A DNA stretch of 64,000 nucleotides from Doris montereyensis. Its lineage: Eukaryota > Mollusca > Gastropoda > Nudibranchia > Dorididae. The translations under genes and the position numbers were made by a program. This document shows positions 1-11,499 of the stretch, in pieces. Within the stretch, counting starts at the first letter, position 1. Every line of letters begins with the position of its first letter. The stretch lies in contig JAXRKP010000558.1 of NCBI GenBank assembly GCA_037039925.1, forward strand, positions 94,501-158,500, read 5' to 3'. A model generated the notes under the pieces. That model had not been told where the DNA came from and did no database searches. It was given only the letters and a program-made list of their open reading frames with translations.

Positions 1-965
1 ATTATATAATGCACATTTATATTGCGCCAACATCTCATATATATAGAGAGCTCTGGGCGCATTACAAAGAAAAAAATCCCCAAATTAAAAAAATATATAT
101 AATGTTACACACGGAAAAATGCACAAAATGGGCTTAAAAATTACATTGTTAAACAATACTCTTTAACCAGAAACGTTCAAAGCTTTTCTAAATAAATATG
201 TCTTCAAGCGCTTCTTGAAAGCATCCAGAGATGGCGATAACTTCACGTCATTGGGGAGATCATTCCACACCTTGGGACTGAAATGTTGGATGCTGCGTTC
301 ACCAGCTTTTGAATAGCAGCGCGGTATGTTGAGTTGAAGGGTGTTCTTTATCGACCTTAGTGGTCTGCATGGCCCGTGGCAGACAGCAAATCACTGATAA
401 ATGCTGGCGCCACATCGTTTAGAGTAGTTCTGGAGCTTTTGAACTTGGTTTAGTTCTCCAGTTGAATATAATGAAAGGCCAAAAATAAGGAGTTGGCATA
501 ATCCAATTTACGAAGAATGAGTGAAATCACAATTATTTTGCAGGAATCAGTTGTCAAAAATTGCCGAATGTTACTGATGTTTCTTAAGGTGTAAATTATG
601 TGCCTCCTGATTTCTGTGATATATTCGCTCATTAATAATTCACTGTCGAATATTACACCCAAGTTCTTAACTTGTTGTTGTTTTCAATGAATAAGTTAGA
701 GCCATGTGTATAATGCCTGTTCTTTTTTCTACCAATGAAGAGCGCCTCGGTCTTGTCGCCATTTAATTTTAGCTTATTCTCCGACATCCATGTTTTTATT
801 TCTTCAACTTCAATGTAGTTTTCATAGATGGTAATTTTTTTGTTTCATATCAGAGTCAAGACACTGACTAGATCTGAGTAATGTCTGCATACATGTGATA
901 CATTAAGGCATATATCCGGAGAATTTTAGCCACTGGTGTACTATGATCGGCTGATGACCAACGAA
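1..965 (-). mobile_element. Non-LTR retrotransposon (LINE) fragment, reverse transcriptase C-terminal part and 3' end
   Basis: Read on the minus strand this is the 3' part of a LINE ORF2. A degenerate YADDTQ-type catalytic motif (MYADITQI, one catalytic Asp lost) lies near 870-905. It is followed by NKLKLNGDKTEALFIG near 735-785, then GVIFDSELLMSEYITEI and RKLDYANSL (662-490). The typical tail GERSIQHFSPKVWNDLP...FKKRLKTYLFRKAL ends at a stop at 163-165. The conserved blocks lie in different frames, so the copy is dead. Positions 1-162 look like the element's 3' untranslated end. Family placement (CR1/jockey-like) is inferred from these motifs only. Confidence 0.8.
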
Positions 966-3892
966 TGATTGCCCTTTTTAGCATTGATTCTCATTGAAAA
1001 ATCAAAGACATTGAATACTCTGTCATTCAAAGAATTTATTACATTAAAAGATAGAACAAATAAATGGGGATTCGTAAATCTCTCATTATATATAAAGGTA
1101 GTTTTCTTTCCAATGATGGTCTCTGTAATTGTATTATTGTAAACATCTACGTTAAGTACAATGTTATAATTTCAATTATAATTCAATATTGACAGTATTA
1201 GAGCTGAGCATTGCAAATGAGTAGTCCAACTTTTTAATATGCCTTCTGACAAAGTTGACAAAGCTTCTTCAGTCCAGGCAAATTTCATATACATGTAAAT
1301 AGCAACCATGTTACACCCTGGGTGATACCAAGTACGGTTATTTAATCGAGTCAGTATCAGAGACTGGGGCTACACAGTAGTGACACTGACAGGTAAGCGT
1401 GAGCGGTCTTCTTTCTAATCCAACTTTTTATTTACAAAATCTGTTTAAAATGGTGGCTTCGGTGAATGAAAATTCTACTCACGAAGACAGGGAAACAATA
1501 GATTCTTCAATAATTAAACGTCATTTCCAGTTGGTAGAAAACCGTCAAACGAAAACGATCTTAGGATCACATCATAAATCCTTCATGCAAAATATAGTTA
1601 CTCTTAGTGGCCTGACAACAGCATTTAGCAAACAAAGAACGACTAACTAAGGATTATATGTAGATATATGAGGCAAGAATGAGACCAATGAGACTAAGAA
1701 GAAGAAAAGTTGCAAAGCCCATGTTAAAAACCCTTACCCCAAGTTCACCAACTATTTGTTTATTTCATTGAAATGTATCAATACTTTATGATGTGATCTC
1801 ATGGTAGAAGAGGAAACAGGATTTGTTTGTTTAAGTTTCATTGAAGTTTATCCCATCCACCAGTGTGATGATCTCATGGTGATGAACCAAGAGGAAACAG
1901 CAAGATAAAACTAAAGAGAGGTGAAAGAGTACGAGGAAAGAAGTAGGACCTACCAGTAGCGCCTGTCAACCATCCGCCAAGAAACAGGAAGATGAAAGAT
2001 GAGTGAAAGTGAAAGAGGGAAAAGGAAAGAAAAAAAACCCAATACAAATAATATGAAATTTAAAAAACAAAAAAAAGACTGCGAAACAAGATTGGTTAAA
2101 TTTGTAAAATTGTAAAAATTTATTGAAGACCAGCAAAAATCTTAACTATGAACAACAAAGCTTTGTTGTGTGTGTTCAAGTCAAACCTAAAAACATACAT
2201 GGTAATTAATAGTAATTAATTAAGTGATTGATAAGGTGTGTCATTGACTGTATAATTCATGACAATAAAAAAAGTGGCAAAAATGAACTAAAATAAAATA
2301 AATGGGTAACCAAGCAAATAAATTAAAATGAGGAAGCCAGTTTCATTTCCACTAGGGGGAATGATGATTGATATGCAGTATTAAAAATAAAAGTTTAAAT
2401 CTAAAATGGGAAATGGAATACATAGGCGTTAGATAAAGGATGGTTTCACAGTGAAGCGTTAAGCAAAAAATATAGTTTTGCATTGAAATAAAGAATTGCA
2501 AGCAATCTACCCGACCAGATCGAGTGACATTGTTATATTATTGCTATAAAAAAAAAAATTAATATAATATTGACTGACACTGACACTTCAATTGTGTAGA
2601 CGGCTTTTGTATTACAAAATGTATTTGGTGGTAGAAAAGAGATGAAACTAAGCTATTGATACTCAATCAAAATAGTCAGATTTGATTCAGGAATTATTTG
2701 AAATCATACTCAAATTACTGAAACAGAATAACAAAACGATAACCTCAAAAACAAAATAATAGAAGTCTAGTTAATAAAGATTGAAGCTGACAAATTTTTT
2801 TTATATGATAATAGCAGTTTCCACATAACACATTGTGATGTGCTATTAACATTAAAGTTAAAGGATGTAGATCTATAAATAGTTATCATAATAGGATCAT
2901 CATCCACAACCTTTTTGTATTCTGATGGTAATTTTTTGACAATTAGTATGCATTCCCACTTAATTTCAGACATTTAAGTAGTAGTATGTCTATAGATGTT
3001 GGAAAGCAACAACAACAAAAAGAAAAAGAGACAAGAAAAAAGAGTGGAAACGTTTCGCTGTTATTCAAACTGTTTTAAAACAACACTGCTTGTAACATTA
3101 GTAACAATGGCTGTGATAACAACATTGAAGGGTGAAACTAGGTTAAAACAAAACTAATTAAATTACTCAAAACCAATAAAATTAAGGCATTCATACGTCC
3201 AATCACAGACAGAGCAAGACTTCAAACATAGAGAGGCATCTTGAATCAATAACTATTGCTCTTACTCCTACCAAAATCTGGAATTTTCTCTTTTGCTTTT
3301 AGTTATTGAGTTAAAACAAGCGATGTTGCAAAAGGCATAAGAAAAAGAAGTGATATTATAATAATTGAAAAATTGATAGAAGTATTGTAATTCAATTGCT
3401 TCACATTTTAAGACCAAGATTATTGCAAAAGGCCATAGAGAGAAAGACAAACACACAGAGTGAATGAGGATATTGGAAGGTGAGATTAATGATTGCTCTC
3501 AGACTTTAACTTTAACAAACCATTGAACAAAGGAAAAGCTCACAATCAGATTTCTCACCATTTGACTCAAAGAGTTTGTCCATCATAAACGCAATGTTTA
3601 ACAATTTCTTACACATCCTATCTGCATCTGTTACTGTCAAATTGATCCATCAGCGTAATGTAAGCCACTAAATCCCTAAAAAAATTATAAACAGTAAGCA
3701 GTTCAAACGTCAGAGAAACACTCATCAAACAACTCAACAATCTTAGACCAGAAACATAGCGGTTGTTCAAATTTGAGGTTCTTAGTCATGGCCTCATCTC
3801 TATTCACCTTGTCTTCCTGCTACCCTCCCACACACGCACTTATCTAAAAAGAATTCATGTTAAGTTACCATCACACAAGAGATTCATCCCCA
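966..3892. other. Non-coding AT-rich stretch
   Basis: No exon with recognisable homology or a good splice-site pair was found. An 83-codon open frame at 1399-1650 (+) matches nothing I know and has no supporting context. The one assignable element is a dispersed-repeat copy at 1836-1982. Confidence 0.5.
1836..1982 (+). repeat. Dispersed repeat family C, copy 1
   Basis: Starts with a 'cattgaa(a/g)ttta(c/t)cc(c/t)atcca' block. It continues through 'agaggaaacagcaagat', 'gaaagaagtaggacctacc' and a 'gcc(a/t)gccaac'-like end. The same order of blocks recurs at 33590-33712(-), 43684-43790(-), 56445-56590(+), 56724-56876(+) and 61300-61382(+), with a short piece at 60541-60582. Probably a SINE or the 3' end of a LINE. 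No coding content. Confidence 0.65.
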
Positions 3893-5368
3893 CTATCTAT
3901 ACTGTCACAGTCATCCCAATTTATCTACTATGTCAGTCATTCCAATTTATATACTATGTCACAGTCATCCCAATTTATCTACTATGTCACAGTCATCCCA
4001 ATTTATCTACTATGTCACAGCCATCCCAATTTATCTACTATGTCACAGTCATCCCAATTTCTGCTATGTCATAGTCATCCCATTTATCTACTATGTCACG
4101 GCCATCCCAATTTATCTACCACTGCCATCCCAATTTATATACTATGTCAGAGTCATCCCAATTTATCTACATGTCAGTCATCCCAATTTATCTACTATGT
4201 CACAGTCATCCCAATTTATCACTTTGTCACAGTCATCCCAATTTATCTACTATGTCACAGTCATCACTATGTCCCAATTTATCTACTATTTCACAGTCAT
4301 CCCTATTTCTACTATGTCACAGTCATCCCAATTTATCTACTATGTCACAGTCATCCCAATTTATCTACTATGTCACGGCCATCCCAATTTATCTACTTTG
4401 TCAGAGTCATCCCAATTTATCTACTATGTCACAGTCATCCCAATTTATCTACTATGTCACGGCCATCACAATTTATCTACTATGTCACGATCATCACAAT
4501 TTATCTACAATGTCACAGCCATCCCCATTTATCTACTATGTCACACTTATCAATTTCTACTATGTCACAGTCATCCCAATTTATCTACTTTGTCAATCCC
4601 CATTTATCTACTATGTCACAGTTATCCCAATTTTCTACTATGTCACAATCCCCATTTATCTACTATGTCACAGTCATCCCAATTTCTACTATGTCACAGT
4701 CATCCCAATTTATCTACTATGTCACAGTTAAATTTTAATGTCACAGTCATCCCAATTTATCTACTTTGTCACGGCCATCCCCATTTATCTACTATATCAC
4801 AGTTATCCCAATTTCTACTATGTCACAGTCATCCCCATTTATCTACTATGTCACTGTCATCCCAATTTCTACTATGTCACAGTCATCCCAATGTATCTAC
4901 TATGTCACTGTCATCCCAATTTCTACTATGTCACAGTCATCCCAATTTATCTACTATTCACAGTCATCCTAATTTATCTACTATGTCACAGTCATCCCTT
5001 ATCTACTATGTCACTGTCATCCCAATTTCTACTATGTCACAGTCATCCCAATTCTACTATGTCACAGTCATCCCAATTTATCTACTATGTCACTGTCATC
5101 CAATTTATCTACTTTGTCAGACCATCCCAATTTCTACTATGTCACAGTCAACTTCTACTATGTCACGGCCATCACAATTTATCTACTATGTCATGGCCAT
5201 CCCAATTTATCTACTATGTCACGGCCATCACAATTTATCTACTATGTCACGATCATCACAATTTATCTACAATGTCACAGCCATCCTAATTCATCAACAA
5301 TGTCACCGGCATTCCAATCTATCTACTATGTCACAGTCATCGCAACAATCTACGATGTCACAGTCAGA
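3893..5368. repeat. 28-bp minisatellite, about 50 copies
   Basis: About 1.47 kb of tandem repeats of a 28-bp unit, cccaatttatctactatgtc plus acagtcat, with point changes (cagtcat/cggccat, tttatct/tttct) and many 1-8 bp deletions. Because 28 is not a multiple of 3, all three plus-strand frames run open for long distances and give repetitive pseudo-proteins of up to 482 codons. These are by-products of the array. Higher-order structure is visible: variants carrying 'cacggccatcacaatttat' cluster near 4450-4510 and again near 5160-5270. Confidence 0.95.
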
Positions 5369-6484
5369 AAACACTTAAATTGAAGGGAAACAGAAGGCTT
5401 TAATTTGACATTGACATCACTCATCTGGTGCTTTCAATTATCACTTTACTTTGCCTTATCGATGCTATTTGTAAAAATTGTGATGTTCAGAAACAAAATT
5501 TTAGCTAGACAAAACAATGGGGTGGGGGGGGGGGTCTGATTGTGAGCACTATACATTGAATTTGATATAAGCTTTTGTCATTTTTACGCCCATCCATATT
5601 ACTTATGTTGTTGGCAAGAAATTTATTTACAGTATATATAATATATAAATATAAATATGCTATGTAAAATTTAACACATTATGTTATTTAGATCTTACTT
5701 TTAGGGTGTATAATTTAAGAACAAACAAGACAACAAAAAACAACAAAACAGTTTTACTATGAGACATTATGGCAACATATTGGGAACACTTTGAGCTATT
5801 CTTTTAAAGGAATACAAGACGAATAAACCTGCATAAATGCAAACTTAATACCTAGACGTAATAGATTAAAACCTTCAAGCACGGTTATGATTTGTTGCAT
5901 AATAAACAATATCACACAATTGAGGTTGGGAACAACATAAAAGGTCTTCTAGTGTAGGAATAATATTAATAACCCATACAGAACTTTCCTTTCTTCAAAT
6001 ACTATAAATTTATACATTTACTATTCAATGAGCATCAATAATTTATATTCATATATTATTATATAAGCAGAAAGATTTTAATCTATATTAATGTGTACAT
6101 CTGCGCAATACGATGTACACAAGTATGGAGGTCGTAGACCTACAGTTTATTTCATCCGGTGATTATCAATCATATCACATGAAGCGGTCATGAGAATGGT
6201 CAGGGAAAATACCCATAGCACTTTTCACTCCTATTTTAATCCTGTGAACGGGATCTGGTGAGGGAACACACAAAGCCAAACTGAAAAGAGTCTTTGGGCC
6301 ATTGCAACACACAACACTGAAACATCCTGAAAATACAAAACAATTTTTAGTTGTTAGGGGAGGAACACCTGGCAGCGAACGACAGACGTAACAAGCCATG
6401 AGAACCATGTGAGAAACAAAACAACAACAAAAAACAAACGCCATCCCTGAGGCATCAATCAACGTAAAGAAATGTTAAGAGAAT

Positions 6485-6850
6485 ATTGCACCCTAGCGTT
6501 GTTGCAAAACTGTTGTGTTGTGTAGTGAGTTTGTAATCACGGGGGATCAAAACCCATGGCTGACTCAAGTTGGTTTTTTTCTCAACGTTGTACTCTAGGA
6601 AAGGTAATTCACTCTGATTTCCTCCTTCGGCTCAGGTGTGAATGAGTACCCAGCTATAGGTAGAGAAAGATCTTGTCAGATTGTTAATGCAAAGTGCCTA
6701 AAAGACTGTTGTGCTGTGTGTTTCGCGCAGGAGTTGAGAAGGATTTTGAATGAAAAACGAAATGGCCTGACAGGGGATAAATGATACACAGTCGGTGAAC
6801 CTGCACTTGCGAAAAGAGATGTGGACTAAAAATTCACTGTTTATCTTTAT
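6485..6850 (+). mobile_element. SINE-like element family D, copy 1
   Basis: The block 'ctcaggtgtgaatgagtacc...agctataggtagagaaa...cttgtcag...gagttgagaagga...gaaatggcctg...ggggataaatg...cctgcacttg' is repeated at 35260-35495 with about 75-80% identity by eye. The 3' tail is a run of ta-tcttta units. The upstream part (6530-6570, 'gtttgtaatcacgggggatcaaaaccc') may be a decayed RNA polymerase III promoter head. No coding capacity. Confidence 0.6.
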
Positions 6851-7799
6851 CTTTAGCACAGTTCTAAGTGTGCTCATTTTTCATGACAAGGCAACGAGTG
6901 ACGATGCGGAGGCCACGGGTTCAATTCTGTCTGGTGCCAACAGATTTATTCTGTTCATTCCTTTGTCTGATCTCTGTTCCCAGGGGAGTTCAACATTTAA
7001 TTCACATCCTTATTTGAGAAGATTGAAAGCATACGATACAAGGGCAAAATGAAACAAAAACTGATTGAAATTTCACCCGCAAAAGTATTTAACCTTTTCT
7101 TTTCTGGTTCAAATTTAAACCAATTGAAGAAATACAATCGTTAAAATTGACATGTTAAATTGCCATAAAAATAACACTATGTGTAAAACTTAAAAGTGTA
7201 TTAGTATTACCTTCATGACAATCTACTGGCATATGTGTTAGGATCCTGAAAAAGAAGGAAATGAAAAGATGTTGAAAGACTTTCATCAAATATGTACAAG
7301 AACTACAAGAACATTATATACACATGTCAACTTCCTTTTTGAATAATTTTGCAAAATCGGTGATGAAAATCGTTCAATATTACTAGGATCTCTTTATCAA
7401 CAGTCCCATTCATTACCCATTGCCATACTTTCAACTGCTCTTCGGCTTTTTGTTCTTTCAAAAGTAAATATGTGATACTGTAGAAGTGGCCTAACACCAC
7501 AATCCGTCTACCACCTCATTACGTCAGGAAACTTAATTTTTAAATATATAAATTAGCCCATTAACAATACACCCTGACTGGCGAATAGCATCATTTTTAA
7601 TAGACACATAATGTTTCAAAATTGTCAAGACAGACATCTTTTTTCCATAGATTTCAAATATGGATGCATTTCAATTAAACCAGCTGTGTTGTTGGCTACA
7701 TAAAGTTCCATCCTTTGCAAGGCTAATATATCCCTTGTTAAACTGATAGGCGTTTATTGCATGATTGACAGATTGGGTAAGAATTATATTTTTAATCAA

Positions 7800-7875
7800 G
7801 ATCATGGCTTTTTTTCTTTGAGCGTTAACGTTTCGTCTGTTTACTACCAGGGCCTTCTTACCAGTACCACCACAA
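7800..7875 (-). repeat. Dispersed GAAACGTTAACGCTC-motif repeat fragment
   Basis: On the minus strand it reads aaggccctggtagtaaacag followed by acgaaacgttaacgctcaaa. Similar 'GAAACGT' modules are common in aquatic invertebrate genomes, often next to Penelope-like or other non-LTR sequence; that link is from general knowledge, not shown here. A related module occurs at 31951-31993. Confidence 0.35.
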
Positions 7876-10800
7876 TTTTTTGATCTCTCACAGGGCGTTC
7901 CTTAGACTGTTACTAGTGACCTGTACTTTCTGTTTTTTCAACAAACTTATAAACTAACAACGTTGCAATTTTTTTCAACATGGCGATTTGTTTTTTTTAA
8001 AGGATCCTGAAAGGAATATTCAACAACCAATAATTTTCTGAAAATGATATTCAAGACAATAAAAGGTCTTAAAATGGTCAATAATCATTCAACAACAAAA
8101 AATCATTAAAAATAAAACTATACAATAACAAAAATTGTTAAAATGAAAACAGAAGGGATCAACCTTTTTTTTGAGTTTTTAAAAAAAAATCCAAATCCAA
8201 TACAAGAAATCAAATTAAAACTAGTTACAAAGAAAAATAATTACCCTGTTTCAAAAGTTTAAAATATTGACATAACATTACATTAACTTATTTTAATGTG
8301 TTGATTATTTGAATGACACTATTTTCATGTATCTCTGAAGCAGTTTCAACGTTTTGTTAAATGTTAGGTAGCAAAAATAAGAAAAAAAAATCCCTAGATC
8401 TAGAATCAAAATATAACACATCACAAAACTGTTCTCTGGTGATAGGCTATGATGACATTTAACAAGGTCAACAAATATGGAAATTCAGTAAATAGAGAGA
8501 CGCATACATTAATTAATGAGACAAAAACTACAATCTAGACTACAATTATGTAGTAAAATGGTGATAATTAACAAAATCAGTGCAAGCAATGCAAACTAAT
8601 GCTTTGTGAAATGACATTGTAACCATTTATTTATACATTAAAATAGCCAGAGTAATTCACTACAGCAGTAATTACCGTAACTACACGTCCACTAAAACAA
8701 AAGCACATGCTTTGGTGGTGAAACAACAGTTTATATCCATAAATTACCCTGAAAATTAAGGTCACGCTTGGGATTTATTTATCAATACGCCCACGTACAT
8801 CTTTAATGTGATTCATGAAACAAGTTCAATAAGTGTGACATTCATTGAGTAAAGGGTGTCAGACAAATTTTAAGGCAATGCAATCTATTTCTTCCCTTGA
8901 TCACAGGCCGCAAGACCCTTCATCACCTGAAGGGCTAAACAATGCAAGCTAGATTGTCTTCAAAGAGCGATGGAAATAATCTCACATTAATTCCATTCGT
9001 CTAATGTGGGTCATCATAGCAACAAACGATCATCCAAGCTACAGTGATTAATCCTCTACGGTTACACAAGTGTGTTGATATTTGAGTGACAATTTTCCTT
9101 TGAGCTGAAGCATGGCCTTCTCAATAGTGAATGTCTTAATAAGTATATATAATACGAAAAGGAAAATCTAAGTTATAAAACATATGCCTGTCGTCAAAAT
9201 CAATGATCTGATTCAACATGTCTAAAAAAAGTATCTTAAAAGAAAAAATATTTTTTTTTAAATTTGCCTCCCCCAAAAGACAATGCAATTGGGAGTGGTG
9301 ACTATTGCATCCTTCTCTTTAGATTAAGATCCATGCTTATCTGTTTAAGTAAATATGAACAAGATGTTCTGGAAAAACAAAATGTCGTGAAAATAACAGA
9401 AAACATAGAAAAAATCTTTAGCAGTACCTGCACAATGTTCGTGCTACATCTTCGTATCTCAATGTTTTAATATTTCTTTACAAATATTTTTTTAATAGGC
9501 CTACCAGGGGGTTTCTTTTACACCAATTTCCTAGAAATCAACGCAGCTTTAACTAACCCTCTATCTTCTCCATTAAATTTCTACTGCTTCCCCATAACAG
9601 CCAATGTAATTATCCTATTACATGTATGTCATTTTATCAGCTATCAACAACATAACACAGAGAAGGCAACATATTTTGCACATGTATCTGAATTAAATCC
9701 TTTCATCAAACTCTGCATTTTGATTATCTTCAAAGTCAAAAAGAATTTTAATTCTTAGACACACAAACAACGTTACGCGTCAGTTCAACACCAAAAAGTT
9801 TACATCTTTAGTTCTAAATATGTTTAAAGATATTACTTAAAACGTGAATCCATGTTTACATTGCATACATAGACTAATATAGGACAATAGATTGCATGCT
9901 TTACTACAGCTAAACCCTACAAATTACATACCAACCATACAACAGCTGACCACTTCATCTCATGCAAGGGCAAACAAGCTGAAGCAACAACACATAGCCG
10001 ATGATGTCATAACACATAAGTCTTTGTTTTAATACATGAATGGACAAACTCATGCTTAAGACGCTGATAACAGGAAGCCGATGATATCATATAACAAATT
10101 AGTCTTGTTCTACTGTATGAAGGAACAAACTCATGCTTATGACATTGATCAAATGAAATCCTTGTGAGTTTTTTGGGGTTTTTTTGCGTTAATTTGTTGT
10201 TGAATGTTTTTGGACATCATAATCATAATTATGAAATTGGCACAAAAGTTCTAAAGGCACCTAATTTTGGAACTTTTTTCTTTCTATCAAAGACACAACA
10301 AATAGTTTCAAAGCCTCAAGTGAACAAATATCAAAAGTAGATGGGGATGATAAATTCATTGAAAATGTATCGCTATGAATTCTCTTTAACAAAAAACAAA
10401 CGAGAGAGAAGATGTGTTTAGTTTTAAATCGTTTTATTTTGTGCTGTTCTTTGTAATTTAAACTCGACAAAGCCGATGAATAAAAAAATAAAAAGAGTGA
10501 GCGCAGGATATACAAGGAGAAAAGAAAGAAAAGAATTTAGGAATGAGACGGCTTCAACGGGACAGGTATGTATGCAAAACACTGCGTTCATCACGATAAA
10601 TATCAATTTTATGCTTGACAATAAAATGATCCAGAAGCACTCATAATTTGAAAGAGAAAAAGAACACAACGTATATATATATATATATGGATAACATATA
10701 AGAATTTGTTGAATACATAACACAAAGACCAGACGTATACTTTGAAAAGGTACCTTGAGATTTGGGAAGAAAAAACTTTCAGCTAATCTTTACAAATTGA

Positions 10801-11499
10801 TTTGTCCTTTGAAAAGAGTGCGTATAAAACAAGAAAAGAAAACAATTTTACAAAATACAATGTAGTAAGACGCGATGGTATCTGAAACATCAAGAATTGA
10901 AATGGATAATTAAGTTTTGAAAGTTCTATGACTATTGCTATGTTGGATTAGTAACATTATAAAACAAGGATCTAAAAGCAATGACACAAAACAACTAAAA
11001 TGTGAAACTCAAGATATGCTGCAAAAAACAACAATAAAGAAGACGCATAAAAAACCCCAACAAAAACTGGGTAAAAACAACGAAACACCCTAAAAAAAAA
11101 AACAACCAATGACACTAAGGTTGAAAGCAAAGACTGAATTCAAGAAACGTTAACTCACTTCATAACGAGCAATTAAAAATAACAAAATCTAATCGGAGAC
11201 CTGGCGAAATGAAAAGGTTAAAGCAATAAACTGGATGGGTCGTCATTAAGTAATTCACGCCATGCTGTAGGGATTATTAGTGAGTGGAAGTAAAAGGGTA
11301 TGACCAATGAGCAGGTACATCACCGGCACTGCATTCAAAACGGGGCATTTTTGTCTTTCCGCCTAAACCGAAACCACAAAGGGTCGTCAGCTTCATCATG
11401 CAGATAAGGTTAAAAGGGATGAGCAGCTTTCGGGTTGCCTCGAAAGTCAATCCATCATGCTCACACATCAAAGCTATTACCTCCAGTGATTTCTTTCTC

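Larger units (their letters stand above)
5369..11499. other. Gene-poor region downstream of SH3BGR
   Basis: About 6 kb of AT-rich sequence with no recognisable exon. It holds a SINE-like copy at 6485-6850 and a GAAACG-motif repeat at 7800-7875. The 3' untranslated region of the minus-strand SH3BGR gene should lie in its right part. A minus-strand AATAAA (plus-strand tttatt at 10434-10439) is a possible but unproven polyadenylation signal. The short open frames at 6175-6462(-), 9264-9470(+) and 10261-10723(-) show no family resemblance. Confidence 0.45.

Noticed and set aside
1399..1650. 83-codon open frame as a gene
   Set aside because: No family resemblance, no neighbouring exons or convincing splice sites; its length is unremarkable for AT-rich sequence.
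3930..5378. 482-codon open frame and its overlapping companions
   Set aside because: Wholly inside the 28-bp tandem array; all frames stay open because the unit lacks stops. No protein family resemblance.
6175..6462. 95-codon minus-strand frame rich in Cys and Phe
   Set aside because: Hydrophobic low-information sequence with no recognisable domain or splice context.
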